NCBI RefSeq assembly: GCF_019059575.1
Contig: NW_024881788.1
Location: 1-64,000, forward strand
Source of the DNA: Amphibalanus amphitrite
Taxonomy: Eukaryota; Arthropoda; Thecostraca; Balanomorpha; Balanidae
DNA length: 64,000 bases
Direction of reading: 5' to 3'
The position numbers were made by a program, and so were the translations under genes. Under the pieces are notes generated by a model. The model was given only the letters and a program-made list of their open reading frames with translations. It was not told the origin of the DNA and made no database searches. Each line of letters opens with the position of its first letter. The stretch's first letter is position 1. Of the stretch, positions 31,184 to 40,428 are shown in pieces.

Positions 31184-32539
31184 CAGGGTGTCCCAAAAGT
31201 CTTGCAACATCCGTTTTCTGGATTGTTTACGTATTTACCGCTGATATAAATGCCATAACGGTGGTCTTTCTGTTGCCATGGGTAGAAGGCACTGTTACAC
31301 ACCCCGACCATTGGCGGATGCCGCCTCGGGGCGTGGCTGACCTTGACTGCGGCGACCGCTGGCCGACCCTGGGTCAGTCGCAGACATGAAGGTCGCCGGG
31401 CGGGTCTCGCGGCGAGAAGCTGTGCGCTCGCGCGCCATTGGATTACTGGAGGCAGACGTGGCTCAGCGGGATGTCGCAGAACGGTTCGGAGTCAACCGGA
31501 CTACTCTCTTTCGATGGTGGCGACGCCATTGCGAGGGTAAATCCCTGGCCGACATGGAGCGCTCCGGCCGACCAAGTACCATGTCCAAAGTCGCCAAGAT
31601 CGTTTGCTCCAAAGCTGCAGGGAAAAGAGGACAGAGCGTGAGGAAATTGGCGATAAGGCTAACAAGAAAAGGTTATCCGATGTCCAAGTCAAGTGTACAC
31701 CGGTTCATGACGCAAACAAAGCAATTTAGGCCATACAAGAGGCAAAAACAGCCAAAATTGAGCGAAAAACAGAAACTTGCAAGATTAGCGTTTTGTAAGA
31801 GAGTAGAAAAATGGAGTTTTGAAGAATTTAAGCATGTCATCTGGTCCGATGAGTCTGTATTCGAACTCCAGCAGAAGCCAAACCGGCAAAATGATCGAGT
31901 CTGGGCGAGGTCTGGCGATCAGGTGCCACGCGTGGAAACCGTCAAACAGCCCGCCAAGCTTATGGTATGGGGTGGAATGACCGCGCAGGGTCTTACTGAG
32001 CTCCACGTGGTGCCCCCAAAGCAGACGGTAAACACCGCGTACTACGTGACAGAAATCCTGGAGGGCTCACTTTTGCCAGCGGTCGAGCGTACAAGCAAAA
32101 CTGGCGGCATTACAGAGAGGAAACTCATCGACCCAATGTCGCGGGCAATTTTTATGCAAGATGGTGCGCCAGCGCACAATGCCAAACGAAGCCAGGAATG
32201 GTGCGACGAGCATCTACCGGGGTTTTGGGCCAAAGGTGAATGGCCTGGAAACTCGCCAGACTTAAACCCAATCGAAAATCTGTGGGCGATTTTGAAGGAG
32301 AGCCTCAACCAGCAGGAGCCCTCCACAAGCCTCAGCCAGCTCGAGCGACGCCTGAAGAAGGCCTGGAGAGAAATCTCGACGGACACGCTGCGTAGCTTGG
32401 TCGCCAGCATGCCGTCACGCATCCAGAAGTGTGTCCGACGACGCGGTGATTATGTCGGCTGCTGAATACACAAGTACATACAAAAGAACGTGTCTCAAAC
32501 CAGACGACAGCGATGTTGCAAAACTTTTGGGACACCCTG
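31184..32539 (+). mobile_element. Intact Tc1/mariner transposon, DD37E group
   Basis: A 1,356-bp element flanked by TA on both sides (31182-31183 and 32540-32541). The TIRs are about 28 bp: left CAGGGTGTCCCAAAAGTCTT then GCAACATC; right GATGTTGCAAAACTTTTGGG then ACACCCTG, one mismatch. It encloses one uninterrupted transposase gene. It lies inside the LANCL3 intron, same strand. The complete ends and open frame suggest recent arrival and possible autonomy. Confidence 0.96.
31386..32465 (+). CDS. Tc1/mariner transposase, DD37E catalytic triad
   Basis: 359 residues, full length for the superfamily. The N-terminal paired-type helix-turn-helix region includes ADVAQRDVAERFGVNRTTLFRWW (about residues 23-45), which would bind the TIRs; a GRPS motif near 61 links to a second DNA-binding region. 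The catalytic domain has WSDES (Asp155), MQDGAPAH (Asp259) and NSPDLNPIENLW (Glu297). Thirty-seven residues separate the second Asp and the Glu, so this is DD37E (ITmD37E type, known from mosquitoes and other invertebrates), not Tc1 DD34E or mariner DD34D. The ATG at 31386 gives the expected N-terminus, and the stop is 74 bp before the right end. Cut-and-paste transposition at TA is the family reaction. No frameshift or stop is present; activity is untested. Confidence 0.95.
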   Translation: MKVAGRVSRREAVRSRAIGLLEADVAQRDVAERFGVNRTTLFRWWRRHCEGKSLADMERSGRPSTMSKVAKIVCSKAAGKRGQSVRKLAIRLTRKGYPMSKSSVHRFMTQTKQFRPYKRQKQPKLSEKQKLARLAFCKRVEKWSFEEFKHVIWSDESVFELQQKPNRQNDRVWARSGDQVPRVETVKQPAKLMVWGGMTAQGLTELHVVPPKQTVNTAYYVTEILEGSLLPAVERTSKTGGITERKLIDPMSRAIFMQDGAPAHNAKRSQEWCDEHLPGFWAKGEWPGNSPDLNPIENLWAILKESLNQQEPSTSLSQLERRLKKAWREISTDTLRSLVASMPSRIQKCVRRRGDYVGC

Positions 32540-34255
32540 TATAATTTAAAAATAACTGCTTTATGAATTTGGCTTTACTCGTCAGAATAGAATACTCTAT
32601 TTTTTTCCATGTTCAAAAAATATATCACCTACCATGTAACTTATCCAGGTAAAATGGACGCTTTCCGCGTCGTTGGTGTACCCGTTGTTCTATATACCCT
32701 GATCATATCAAGCCGAATGAGTGCACGGTGGCTCAAAATGTCTCACAATTTGATTTTCGACGGGTGCCTGGCAGTCTGTGCTGTTGGGGCGTTGTAGCCA
32801 TCTGACGTTCACACACGCCTTTTTCGGGTGGTTCAAATAACAGAAGACCTTCGTTAAACCACAAAGTGTGCTTTAATATACTTTTATGTTGTATATGTTA
32901 TGTTTTTGGGATGAATTGTAGTGATTTGCGCTGATTTTCCCGTAGTTTTCGCATATTTTTTTCAGGCGAAGGACCCCAAATTCCAAAATTTTGTCGAAGA
33001 TAGTGGTGCAAGGTAGACTGATTTTTGTAGATAATCCTGATCTATCGTTTAGCTAGTTTTTAGCTAGATCGGTGACGTTTGTTGTCCATGACAAGCAACC
33101 ACCCGTTTGACAACTGGTGCATGACCCTTTTTGGCCGAGCCCAAGTTTGTCAATCAGGTTTATCTCTTGCTCTCTCTCTCTGGCTTCGTTAGCTGATATA
33201 ATTCCGCTTTGCTCAATCCTAACTGCTTGCAGATGAGCTGCTGAAGCTCTCCAGCAAAAACCATGCCGAAAGTCCGGCATGAAAAAGTCCGGCAAAAAGT
33301 ATCAGGGTCAGTTACCCTGATACTTTTCATTATCAATGTTATGGAAAATGAAACTGAAGTTGAAAAATTGTCAAACAGTGATTGTCCTGATAGTCAAGAC
33401 TCTTGCTTCCTTCTTACCTTGCATATTTTCTGGGGTGTGATATGCCAGGCTTGAAGCAGCCTTCTGAGCAAGTCTCAAACTTATTTGATATGCATGGCAT
33501 CAAAACACTAGTGAGCATCCAAGAAAGAAAAACATTCATCTTTTTTGATTTTTCCAATTTGATTTTCATTTTTCTTCAATGTGCGCTCAAATCACCAAGG
33601 ACGTGCGAGCCACAATTGCCTCTTTCAATCTAAAAGTTTATTGGAGTTTTTGATGACGTCAGTAGGAAAGAAGTAGCAATTATTTCTTAGTGTCTCTACA
33701 CACAGCCATAAAAATTATCATTATTTAATAATGAGGTTTTGCAGTTGAATATTTGCTCTCAATGAAGATTGAATATCAAATTTTGGCATTTTTAGTAAAA
33801 GACGTCATTGCATTAGTAAAGTCAACAACTCGCGTAAGAAATGTCGTGTTCAAGGTTTTCAATGTCATGTGAATTAACTGTAAGTAAGGTTTACGCTCCC
33901 TTATAATCTAATTCCATTGGCTTCGTTGATCAGCATTTTCTAGTAGCGTTCACTCACACACCAGTTAGAGCATAAAAGCGCCAGTTTTGTATTATGTAAT
34001 TGGACTTCCCGAAAATCCATAAATACATCTAAGAGTTAGTTTAGAAAATATTTTATAAAGCCTTTACCTGCTTTTCCCTAGGCGTTATTTCTTTTTTCAT
34101 TACCTGAAATAATTATTGAACGCTTTTCTTCAATAGCTGTAAGGTGCTCTCCTAATGACCAGGTAAGATTGATTTGAAAGGGATGTGACAATGCAACATG
34201 GTGCATTTTCTGAAGCTGTCAAGCTCATGATGATGAAGGAACAATTGGTACCTAT
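32540..34255. other. Unassigned LANCL3 intron sequence
   Basis: No gene or repeat family recognised. Contains a short CT repeat (33168-33181), the sequence AGCTAGTTTTTAGCTAG at 33048 and the hairpin described separately. Frames such as 33053-33295 antisense have no recognisable domain. Confidence 0.45.
33262..33328. repeat. Paired short hairpins
   Basis: ATGCCG..AGTCCGGCAT then GTCCGGC (33262-33293), followed by AAAAGTATCAGGGT, spacer CAGTT, ACCCTGATACTTTT (33296-33328), a perfect 14-bp stem. The latter looks like a bacterial terminator but sits in a eukaryotic intron; more likely a small fold-back element. Confidence 0.7.
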
Positions 34256-34617
34256 TAGTGGTGTCAATTTCAGAAAACCTTTGTCCAAAGTCCGTCCAAT
34301 GTCCAATGCTTACGTCGACTGTCCGTCCAAAAATGTCCAAGCCAGCCATTTGTCCAAAGATGTCCGACACCTACGCAATAGTTAACACTCAACACTGTTA
34401 TTTAATTTGCTTTTCATGTACCGTTACCAGCTCAAAAGTGCTAATCATATGGAAAGCTGAGCTTTCTAATAGCCAATCAATTTTTTTTTAATGTTGAGGT
34501 GTAACAAGCGATTGTCCAAAGTTGTCCAAATCCTGCTGCCACTGTCCAACCGAATTCCGAATTGGACATTGGACAAAATCGGAATTCCGAAGATTCAAGT
34601 TCCGATTGACACCACTA
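34256..34617. mobile_element. hAT-type MITE with 8-bp target duplication
   Basis: TIR TAGTGGTGTCAAT at the left and ATTGACACCACTA at the right, flanked on both sides by GTACCTAT (34248-34255 and 34618-34625), an 8-bp duplication diagnostic of hAT or P-like transposition. Inside both ends are many TTGTCCAAA/GTCCAA repeats (about 34282-34360 and 34513-34575), likely subterminal transposase-binding motifs. 362 bp, no coding capacity. Confidence 0.93.
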
Positions 34618-34819
34618 GTACCTATAATCACTATTCTGTACCAGAGTGCAAACTCCCCTACGGCAAATGATAAAACCATTACAGGTTTTCAAAGGCTTCA
34701 CCACTTTCAATGTTGCTGGGCACCATTTGCATGAGTTTTACAGGCCAGACTGCTTATCAGAATGTAAGATTAAGGATTTAAAATTTTATATTTGAGTACT
34801 TAAGATTGAGCTGGAAATC

Positions 34820-34935
34820 TCACAGCCGTGGCCACAGCCGTAGCCGTGATCTTGGAGATATTGGCAGCCGCCCCGACCCATAGCCGTGGGGCTGCAGCCA
34901 GCCGCGGCTGCAGCCGGCCGGTGCAGACCTCTAGT
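34820..34935. repeat. CAGCCG-rich segment with hAT-like right end
   Basis: Repeats of CACAGCCGTGGCC, CATAGCCGTGG and the palindrome GCAGCCAGCCGCGGCTGC end in GGTGCAGACCTCTAG, wording frequently seen at the end of hAT-type MITEs. No opposite terminus with a duplication was found. It ends about 75 bp upstream of the LANCL3 exon. Confidence 0.4.
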
Positions 34936-35008
34936 TTGTAGTTATTGGTGCCTTGGCGGCCAATGAGCTGCGTTGACTCTGTGAGACGTGAGTTGTTGCC
35001 GGTTACAG

Positions 35009-35224
35009 GTGCCGCTCACGGCATCAGCGCCATACTGCAGATGCTGATGTCTGTGCCCGACTACCTGCTGACGCGGCCCGATGTGTCTCGCGACGTGAAG
35101 ACCACACTGGACTTCCTGACCAGCCTGCAGCAGGCCAACGGCAACTACCCGTGCGCCATGGACGAGCTGGGCGGCCGGCGGCCCGAGCCCGAGGAGCTCA
35201 TCCACTGGTGCCACGGCGCGCCCG
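35009..35224 (+). CDS. LANCL3: LANCL3-like internal coding exon (downstream of the two)
   Basis: A 216-bp exon between acceptor GTTACAG and donor GTGAGT. It completes the split Gly codon of the 22471-22594 exon and continues AAHGISAILQMLMSVPDYLL, ending in EELIHWCHGAPG. The GAAHG and HWCHGAPG blocks are the hallmark of eukaryotic LanC-like proteins; the Cys of HWCHG is one zinc ligand, and the other (GICHG) would be encoded by a later exon not in the window. The segment between these motifs carries NYPCAMDELGGRRPEPEE, similar in layout to LANCL3 (...NWPPELGE...). It ends after the first base of a codon. Codon use is GC-rich, unlike the surrounding AT-rich repeats, as expected for a conserved exon. 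The intron between the two exons is 12,414 bp. Confidence 0.92.
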
Positions 35225-35340
35225 GTGAGTACCCCCTCCCCCTGCCGGTCTCAGTACCCCCCCCCCCCTGCCGGTCTCAGTACCCCCCCCCCCCCTGCCG
35301 GTCTCAGTACCCCCCCCCCCCCCTGCCGGTCAGTACCCAC
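35225..35340. repeat. Poly-C minisatellite starting at the splice donor
   Basis: About four copies of a unit of 26-30 bp, CTGCCGGTCTCAGTACC followed by a C-run of growing length (from about 5 to 14), begin at the intron's first base. The last unit is shortened. Each unit carries CAGTACC, resembling the CCGGTGAGTACC at the exon end from which the array may have grown. Confidence 0.9.
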
Positions 35341-35348
35341 TAGAGATG

Positions 35349-36753
35349 TTAAAGGGACTATCCCACCTTCAAAAAGTCCCGTTTAGAATTCGGAAATGTT
35401 CCTCAGGATATTGTGAAGAATTCTGCAAGTTTTTACGCGTTTTCATCGTATACTTTTTGAGATAATGCGGCTTTTATATTTCATCGTGACGTCATTTAGA
35501 TTGGATCTGTGACGTAATAAAGGATTTACTTTACCAATTATCGCCGGGGCCGCCGCCGGGGCGCCGAGTCAAGGCCAATTACAACAACGCCAGCTTATTC
35601 GTAAATCAAGTGATACTTCACTTAAATGCGTGACAGGCGTTCAAAGGGCAAATGACGTCATCAGATTGCCGTTAATAGTTAACCCGCGAGTTGCTGGGGG
35701 GGGGGCGTTAAACGCCCCCACTTTTTTCGCCGGGCCAAAAACGGCGGCCAAATTTTGGGTACCTGTAGGGAATTGATTGAAGTTTATTGTGACAAAGTTT
35801 CAAAAAAATCGGTCGGAAATTTTTTGAGATATCGAGGTTTTAGTGACGTCATGATTTCTGAGTTTTCGACCAAAAACGGCATATGTTCAAAAAATCATAT
35901 AAAATCACAGAATAAACATACAGACATGCCGTTAGCGCCATTAGACTGCCAATACCATGATCAATCAAATGGCTATCTTCGATTATTGATTATCGTTCCG
36001 CATTTTCCATAATCTTGAACTGAATCTTGGCAATTTTTCGTGACTACTTCACGACCATGATACATGAATTTCTTAAATTGAACTTTTTGAGCCAAACACG
36101 TACACATGATAAAATGAATGTCACCATCGTGTTCTACGCCCCAAATTACCTATAAAACATGTGTCACAGGCTGCGAATATCAGTTTTGATTTTCGGGGAT
36201 ATGTGCCTACCCGGTTGACCTGACCTTGACCCTGACCTATGCTTGACTGACCGGCCTACATGGAGCTGACACTCTTGTAGGCCTTATAAGATGGATTGTG
36301 CACCGTTTTGACAGAGTTTATGGCGAGAGGCGCCCATTGCGAAGTCCTGAAGTCCATGCTACTGAAAGCCCGATTTCAGGTGTTTGACCTGACCTTGACC
36401 CGACCTGTGACCTCAAAATTCAACTTTAAAGTGCTCATCTGAAGCGTCTCGTCGCGCTCTTTCGTTTGCCGCCTCGTGCGTTTCGCTGCGCCTATTGGTT
36501 CTCGAGTTATCGGCTGGGGGCGTTTAACGCCCCCCCCCCCCCCAGCAAACGGTGGGTGGCGAAATACCCCAGCAACTGCCGGGTTAAGAGATTGGGACTT
36601 GTACAGGGAACATTTTCAAATGAAGGGAACGAATTTCTTCAACAGCACGAGGCTGCGAGGGTAGCGACCAAGATAGATAGTGGTTTCTGAACCTCGCCGC
36701 AAGCTTGGCTATCTCAACTCAAATATAATGCAAAGGTGGGATAGTCCCTTTAA
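35349..36753. mobile_element. AGGGACTATCCC-type TTAA element interrupted by family E
   Basis: TTAA then AGGGACTATCCCACCTT at 35349, and the inverse GGTGGGATAGTCCCT then TTAA ending at 36753. A family E element occupies 35679-36587. Without it the element is about 500 bp, like the copy at 4014-4520. Shared inner text (GAACGAATTTCTTCAACA, TGAACCTCGCCGCAAGC) confirms homology. Confidence 0.88.
35679..36587. mobile_element. Family E TTAA element, third copy
   Basis: TTAA then CCCGCGAGTTGCTGG at the left and CCAGCAACTGCCGGG then TTAA at the right, with subterminal hairpins around GGCGTTAAACGCC (35706) and GGCGTTTAACGCC (36518). It is the reverse complement of the tandem copies at 51166-53016 and highly similar throughout (a few percent difference by eye). 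The other GC hairpin, GGCGCGCC-type, is present in the tandem copies but lost or changed here near 35735. Inserted in a TTAA element of another family. Confidence 0.9.
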
Positions 36754-38210
36754 TCGGATACCAACTTTTTGGTATGCCGACACCAAATCGATACCAAGTT
36801 GGTATTATAAAATACCACACGGGGCCGGTAAATGATTTCTTGAGGACAGAGGTCGTTGTTGATATTCCGCCCGAGGCAGAAGGCCGAGGGTGGAAAATCA
36901 AACAACGACCGAGGCAAGATTACTACAACATACCAGGGTATATTGAATTAGGGGGTAGGACCAAGTTTAGTAGGCATGATCTCAACAATTATCTTGTTTT
37001 ATATAGCGGTTTTCATTTTCAAAATATTATTTTTGATATCATGAAGTTTGTATATCTCGGTTTTACAAAAAATAGTAGGGCAACAAAGATAAATTTCGCG
37101 AAAAAATAATTCTAGTTCGAAACATCCATTCTGGTATGCAAAATTCAGTATGAAGCCCAGTATGGTGACCGTCTAGTGTGCTTCCAATGCTGAGTACCTG
37201 ATATCAACAGGAGTTGTTTACTATTTTGCCTTACGTTGCTAGGTGGTTGCTAGGGAGCTAAGGATACTCTCTTGCGCGATCATTTGCACTTATTTTTCCT
37301 CAATATATCGACATGTTGCTGTTTCTGAGACCTACCTCATGCTAAGAAAAAAGCGGTTTTCTTAAAATGTGTATTTAAGTGCCGTAGTATTAACACAGCT
37401 CTGCAATTCTGCTTAAATATCTGCAAAATCCTTACTTCCCGGAAAATTGTTGGTGGTGATGAGGATCGAGCCCGTCGATGAAAAGTAAGTCAATATTCAA
37501 AGGCTTCAAAACGTTATTTCTTGTTGTTCTGTGAAATAGGAATGCGAAGACCGATGATAGTGCCAGTGTTAAGCTTTTCAATGAAGCATTGCAATTAGTA
37601 GTAAGGTTATTATCACCTAAGATATCTTCCATAAAATATTAGAATGCTGCCATTGTCTTGCTGTAGAACAGGGTTACTTTCAGTCTCTTGGGAACACGAT
37701 TTGCCGGTCTCAGATCGAAAAACACTTCAAAAAGCGGTAATAGACAATGAAATTTCCTACCTGATAGCATCTCGGGTTTTTATATATCCTGTCTAGAATT
37801 TTCATGAATCAGACGTAAAAATGGCAAATTTCGTCAGATTCCGAATTTTTGCCATTGGGTCTAATGTAAAGCATGGCTACATTCAGTCTCTTGGGAACAC
37901 GATTTCCGTACCTCAGATTGAAAAACACTTCAAAAGTCGCAGATAGTAGATGATTTAATCTACAAGATAGCATCTCGCTTTTTTCTGTATCTGGTCATGT
38001 ATCTTCATAAAATCCTCTCAAATATAGTCAATTTAACATTAAAGTCTATGGATTTAGAAGAATTTTCATATCCGACTAGATTTGGGCTACCATGTCTGTT
38101 GACCGGGGGCCGCAACATACTACAACATTCTTGAGGACCGAGGTCCTCAAGAAATCATTCCGGCCTAAGTCGCCTAAGTTAAGTGTGGTATTTATTTTAC
38201 CATATGGTGC
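36754..38210. mobile_element. Inverted-repeat element with TTCTTGAGGACC motifs
   Basis: AATACCACAC..GATTTCTTGAGGAC near 36810-36846 is matched in inverse orientation by GTCCTCAAGAAATC..GTGTGGTATT near 38143-38202. Left flank also carries GGTAT/ATACC short inverted repeats (36757-36815). At 38128-38153 TTCTTGAGGACC GA GGTCCTCAAGAA is a perfect palindrome. No transposase seen; boundaries approximate. Confidence 0.55.
37665..38010. repeat. Tandem duplication, about 205-bp unit
   Basis: CAGTCTCTTGGGAACACGAT then CTCAGAT.GAAAAACACTTCAAA and GATAGCATCTCG occur at 37680-37775 and again at 37884-37978, diverged by perhaps 15 percent. Non-coding. Confidence 0.8.
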
Positions 38211-38584
38211 ACGTAGTTGCAAAATGAGCCTTCTCAAAACCACGCTTCTCACCAGTTTCTTAGGATTTGACTTTGGTGATGACAATTGAAATTGTATTGA
38301 GTTTTGTTATTTAAAAATAAAAAGTAGGGAAACGTTAAGAAAAAAAGTGAACAATGCGTGAAGAAGTTGAAGCCTTACTTCGAAATATCAGTTTCCAGCT
38401 CCCGTTATATCGTGTTCAACATCAGTAACCGTGGAATCATGAACATCAAAATGAAGTAAGAAGCACGGCACGGTAACACCCGGAGCTGTCAACACTGCCC
38501 TGTCGACTACTCCAAAATGACGTGTAGGGGAGAGTGGGGCAAAGTGGCCACCCTAACGCTTCTCACGATGCCAACGCTTGATTT

Positions 38585-39462
38585 TTAACCCTATTAGTGG
38601 CAGGCTCCTGGCTACCCCTATTAGTGGCAGGGGGGGCTGTTTACGACCCCCCCTTGATATCTCGAGATCTAACGGGCCGATTTTCAAAATTCAAACGGCA
38701 TTCGACTTCGCTCAACGTGATCTACATTTCTAAAAAAAAAAATTAAGAAAATGTCAAAAGGGGGGTTGAGGGGGGTAAAAACGGGCAAATTGCAGATACA
38801 TTTTAGACTGCTTATCACGGCCAGGTTTCTGAACCAATCTTAACGCAACTTTTGCCGATCGATAAAGAATGAACCAGGAATTCACATGGATCCTAAAAAT
38901 ATGCATTTTCAAAAATCATAGGCGGATACAGATCATTGAGATTGGGGGTACACAAAAAGTATAGCAAATAAGGTTTTTGTTGGTACTGTTTCTAAAAAGG
39001 GTGGTAATGGTCTTGTTATGTTACAATTTTCTTATGAGAGAACGACTACAATTGTATTGGTCATGCATAGGCGGTGTCAGGGCACCTATGTTGGGAGGTA
39101 AAACATAACCCCCCTTTTTGGACGCCTGGATCCGCCTATTATAGCAAAAACGTGTCAAAAGAGGATGCACAATAACTTTGTATATGTTATCACATGATAA
39201 AACTGGTGCATACAGTTATAATACATCAGCATCGTGATCATCGCCCAAATGACTCGCTTCACGAATAGGACCCCCCAATTCCCAGTGCTCTGGAGCCGCC
39301 CTTGGTAAAGTTATGAACTTGAAATTTTCAGGGAATGTGCCCAATTTAGTTTTAGGAAAAGTCAGAAAATTTCAGCATCGTAGCTTCAGCAGTTTCGGAG
39401 ATATTCCCGAAAAACCTGAGGGGTGGATGAAAACAACCCCCCCCTGCCACTAATAGGGTTAA
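38585..39462. mobile_element. Family G TTAA element (AGTGG variant)
   Basis: TTAA then CCCTATTAGTGGCAGG at the left and CCTGCCACTAATAGGG then TTAA at the right. Subterminal G7/C7 hairpin at 38628-38655; the left terminus motif CTATTAGTGGCAGG is duplicated (38590 and 38617). The right inner text (AAAAGTCAGAAAATTT, GAGATAT, CCTGAGGGG) matches the 44120-49986 element. Contains a 222-bp MITE at 38918-39139. Confidence 0.85.
38918..39139. mobile_element. Short TIR MITE (ATAGGCGGATCCAG type)
   Basis: ATAGGCGGATACAG at the left and CTGGATCCGCCTAT at the right, 222 bp apart, with GGGGGTA and CCCCCC inside. Such ends are common in hAT-type MITEs of invertebrates; the expected 8-bp duplication is not clear. 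It is nested in a family G element. Confidence 0.65.
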
Positions 39463-40319
39463 ACTTGGAAAGATTCTTTCTATACCAATATGATCCCTAT
39501 TAAGTTGCCTTTTACTTCAACTGCGTTTTATTTCAAAAGGCGTTCACATTTGAAAGATATTGACAAAACTTTAAACCTATGCATATTGGCCACTTTGCCC
39601 CATACCCTGGGGCAAAGCGGCCACCGGCGTCTTCTCAAATCCCGATATGAGAAACAAAATAGTTGCATCGTGTACGACTAGGGTATTTGATGGTGACAAG
39701 GTTAAGCGAGGATGGATGTTTACTTTATCATCTTCCACCTGTAGGTAAACAAAGAAAGGATTTTCATGAAAATAAACATTTAATTGCATTATTAGGTAAC
39801 TCATGCAACTGAAAAGTGGCCAAGATGAATGCATGACGACACATTTGAATATAAATAATGTTTTTTATCCAGATGGAATCAACTTATGGCCAATTGGGGG
39901 GGGGGGGGTGGCCACTTTGCCCCGGCCACTTTGCCCCGCGCATACCGTCCGAGACAAAAATATTCCAGCTTAGCTATTAGTGGGGTAAAACATTAAAATT
40001 GGTAGAATACATGTACGATAACCATGCAATGCATAGACAAGAACGCTTATAAAAATTCCAAACGGTTATGGAATAACATAACATTTAAAAATTGTAAACA
40101 TAGTTGGTAATCTGGCAAGAAATGCTTTTCTGTGTTTCACAGAACAATGGTGATGGGCCTGAAACCCCGGTCTGGCTCATTCGAACGACCGTGAAGAGAA
40201 GTATATTTGGAAACCATAAATTGGTACTGACGCCAGCTATGAAGGGCTAAAACGATGGGTGGCCGCTTTGCCCCGGGTGGCCGCTTTGCCCCACTCTCCC
40301 CCACCTGAATACAAATTTG

Positions 40320-40428
40320 ATTATTGACGTTTCATGGCCCTTTCCGGTCAGGTCATGACCTTGACCTGAGGTCAAATTTTCAAAATTATCTTTCACGACG
40401 CGTTTCGACGGGAGGAACACGATGCTGG
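40320..40428. mobile_element. Family F fragment, left of an insertion
   Basis: CCTTTCCGGTCAGGTCATGA through GAACACGATGCTGG matches 53970-54073 of family F. Continues at 42286 after an inserted element. Confidence 0.75.

Larger units (their letters stand above)
38525..40303. mobile_element. TIR element with GGGGCAAAGTGGCC repeats
   Basis: Left end TAGGGGAGAGTGGGGCAAAG then TGGCC, right end GGCCGCTTTGCCCC then ACTCTCCCCCA. The GGCCACTTTGCCCC motif also recurs internally in both orientations (39588-39620, 39908-39940, 40259-40292). A family G element (38585-39462) is nested in it just inside the left end. An analogous element with GTTGAGCC motifs is at 45853-46720. No transposase seen. Confidence 0.75.

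Noticed and set aside
33296..33328. A rho-independent terminator
   Set aside because: The surrounding sequence has introns and eukaryotic mobile elements, with no bacterial gene nearby.
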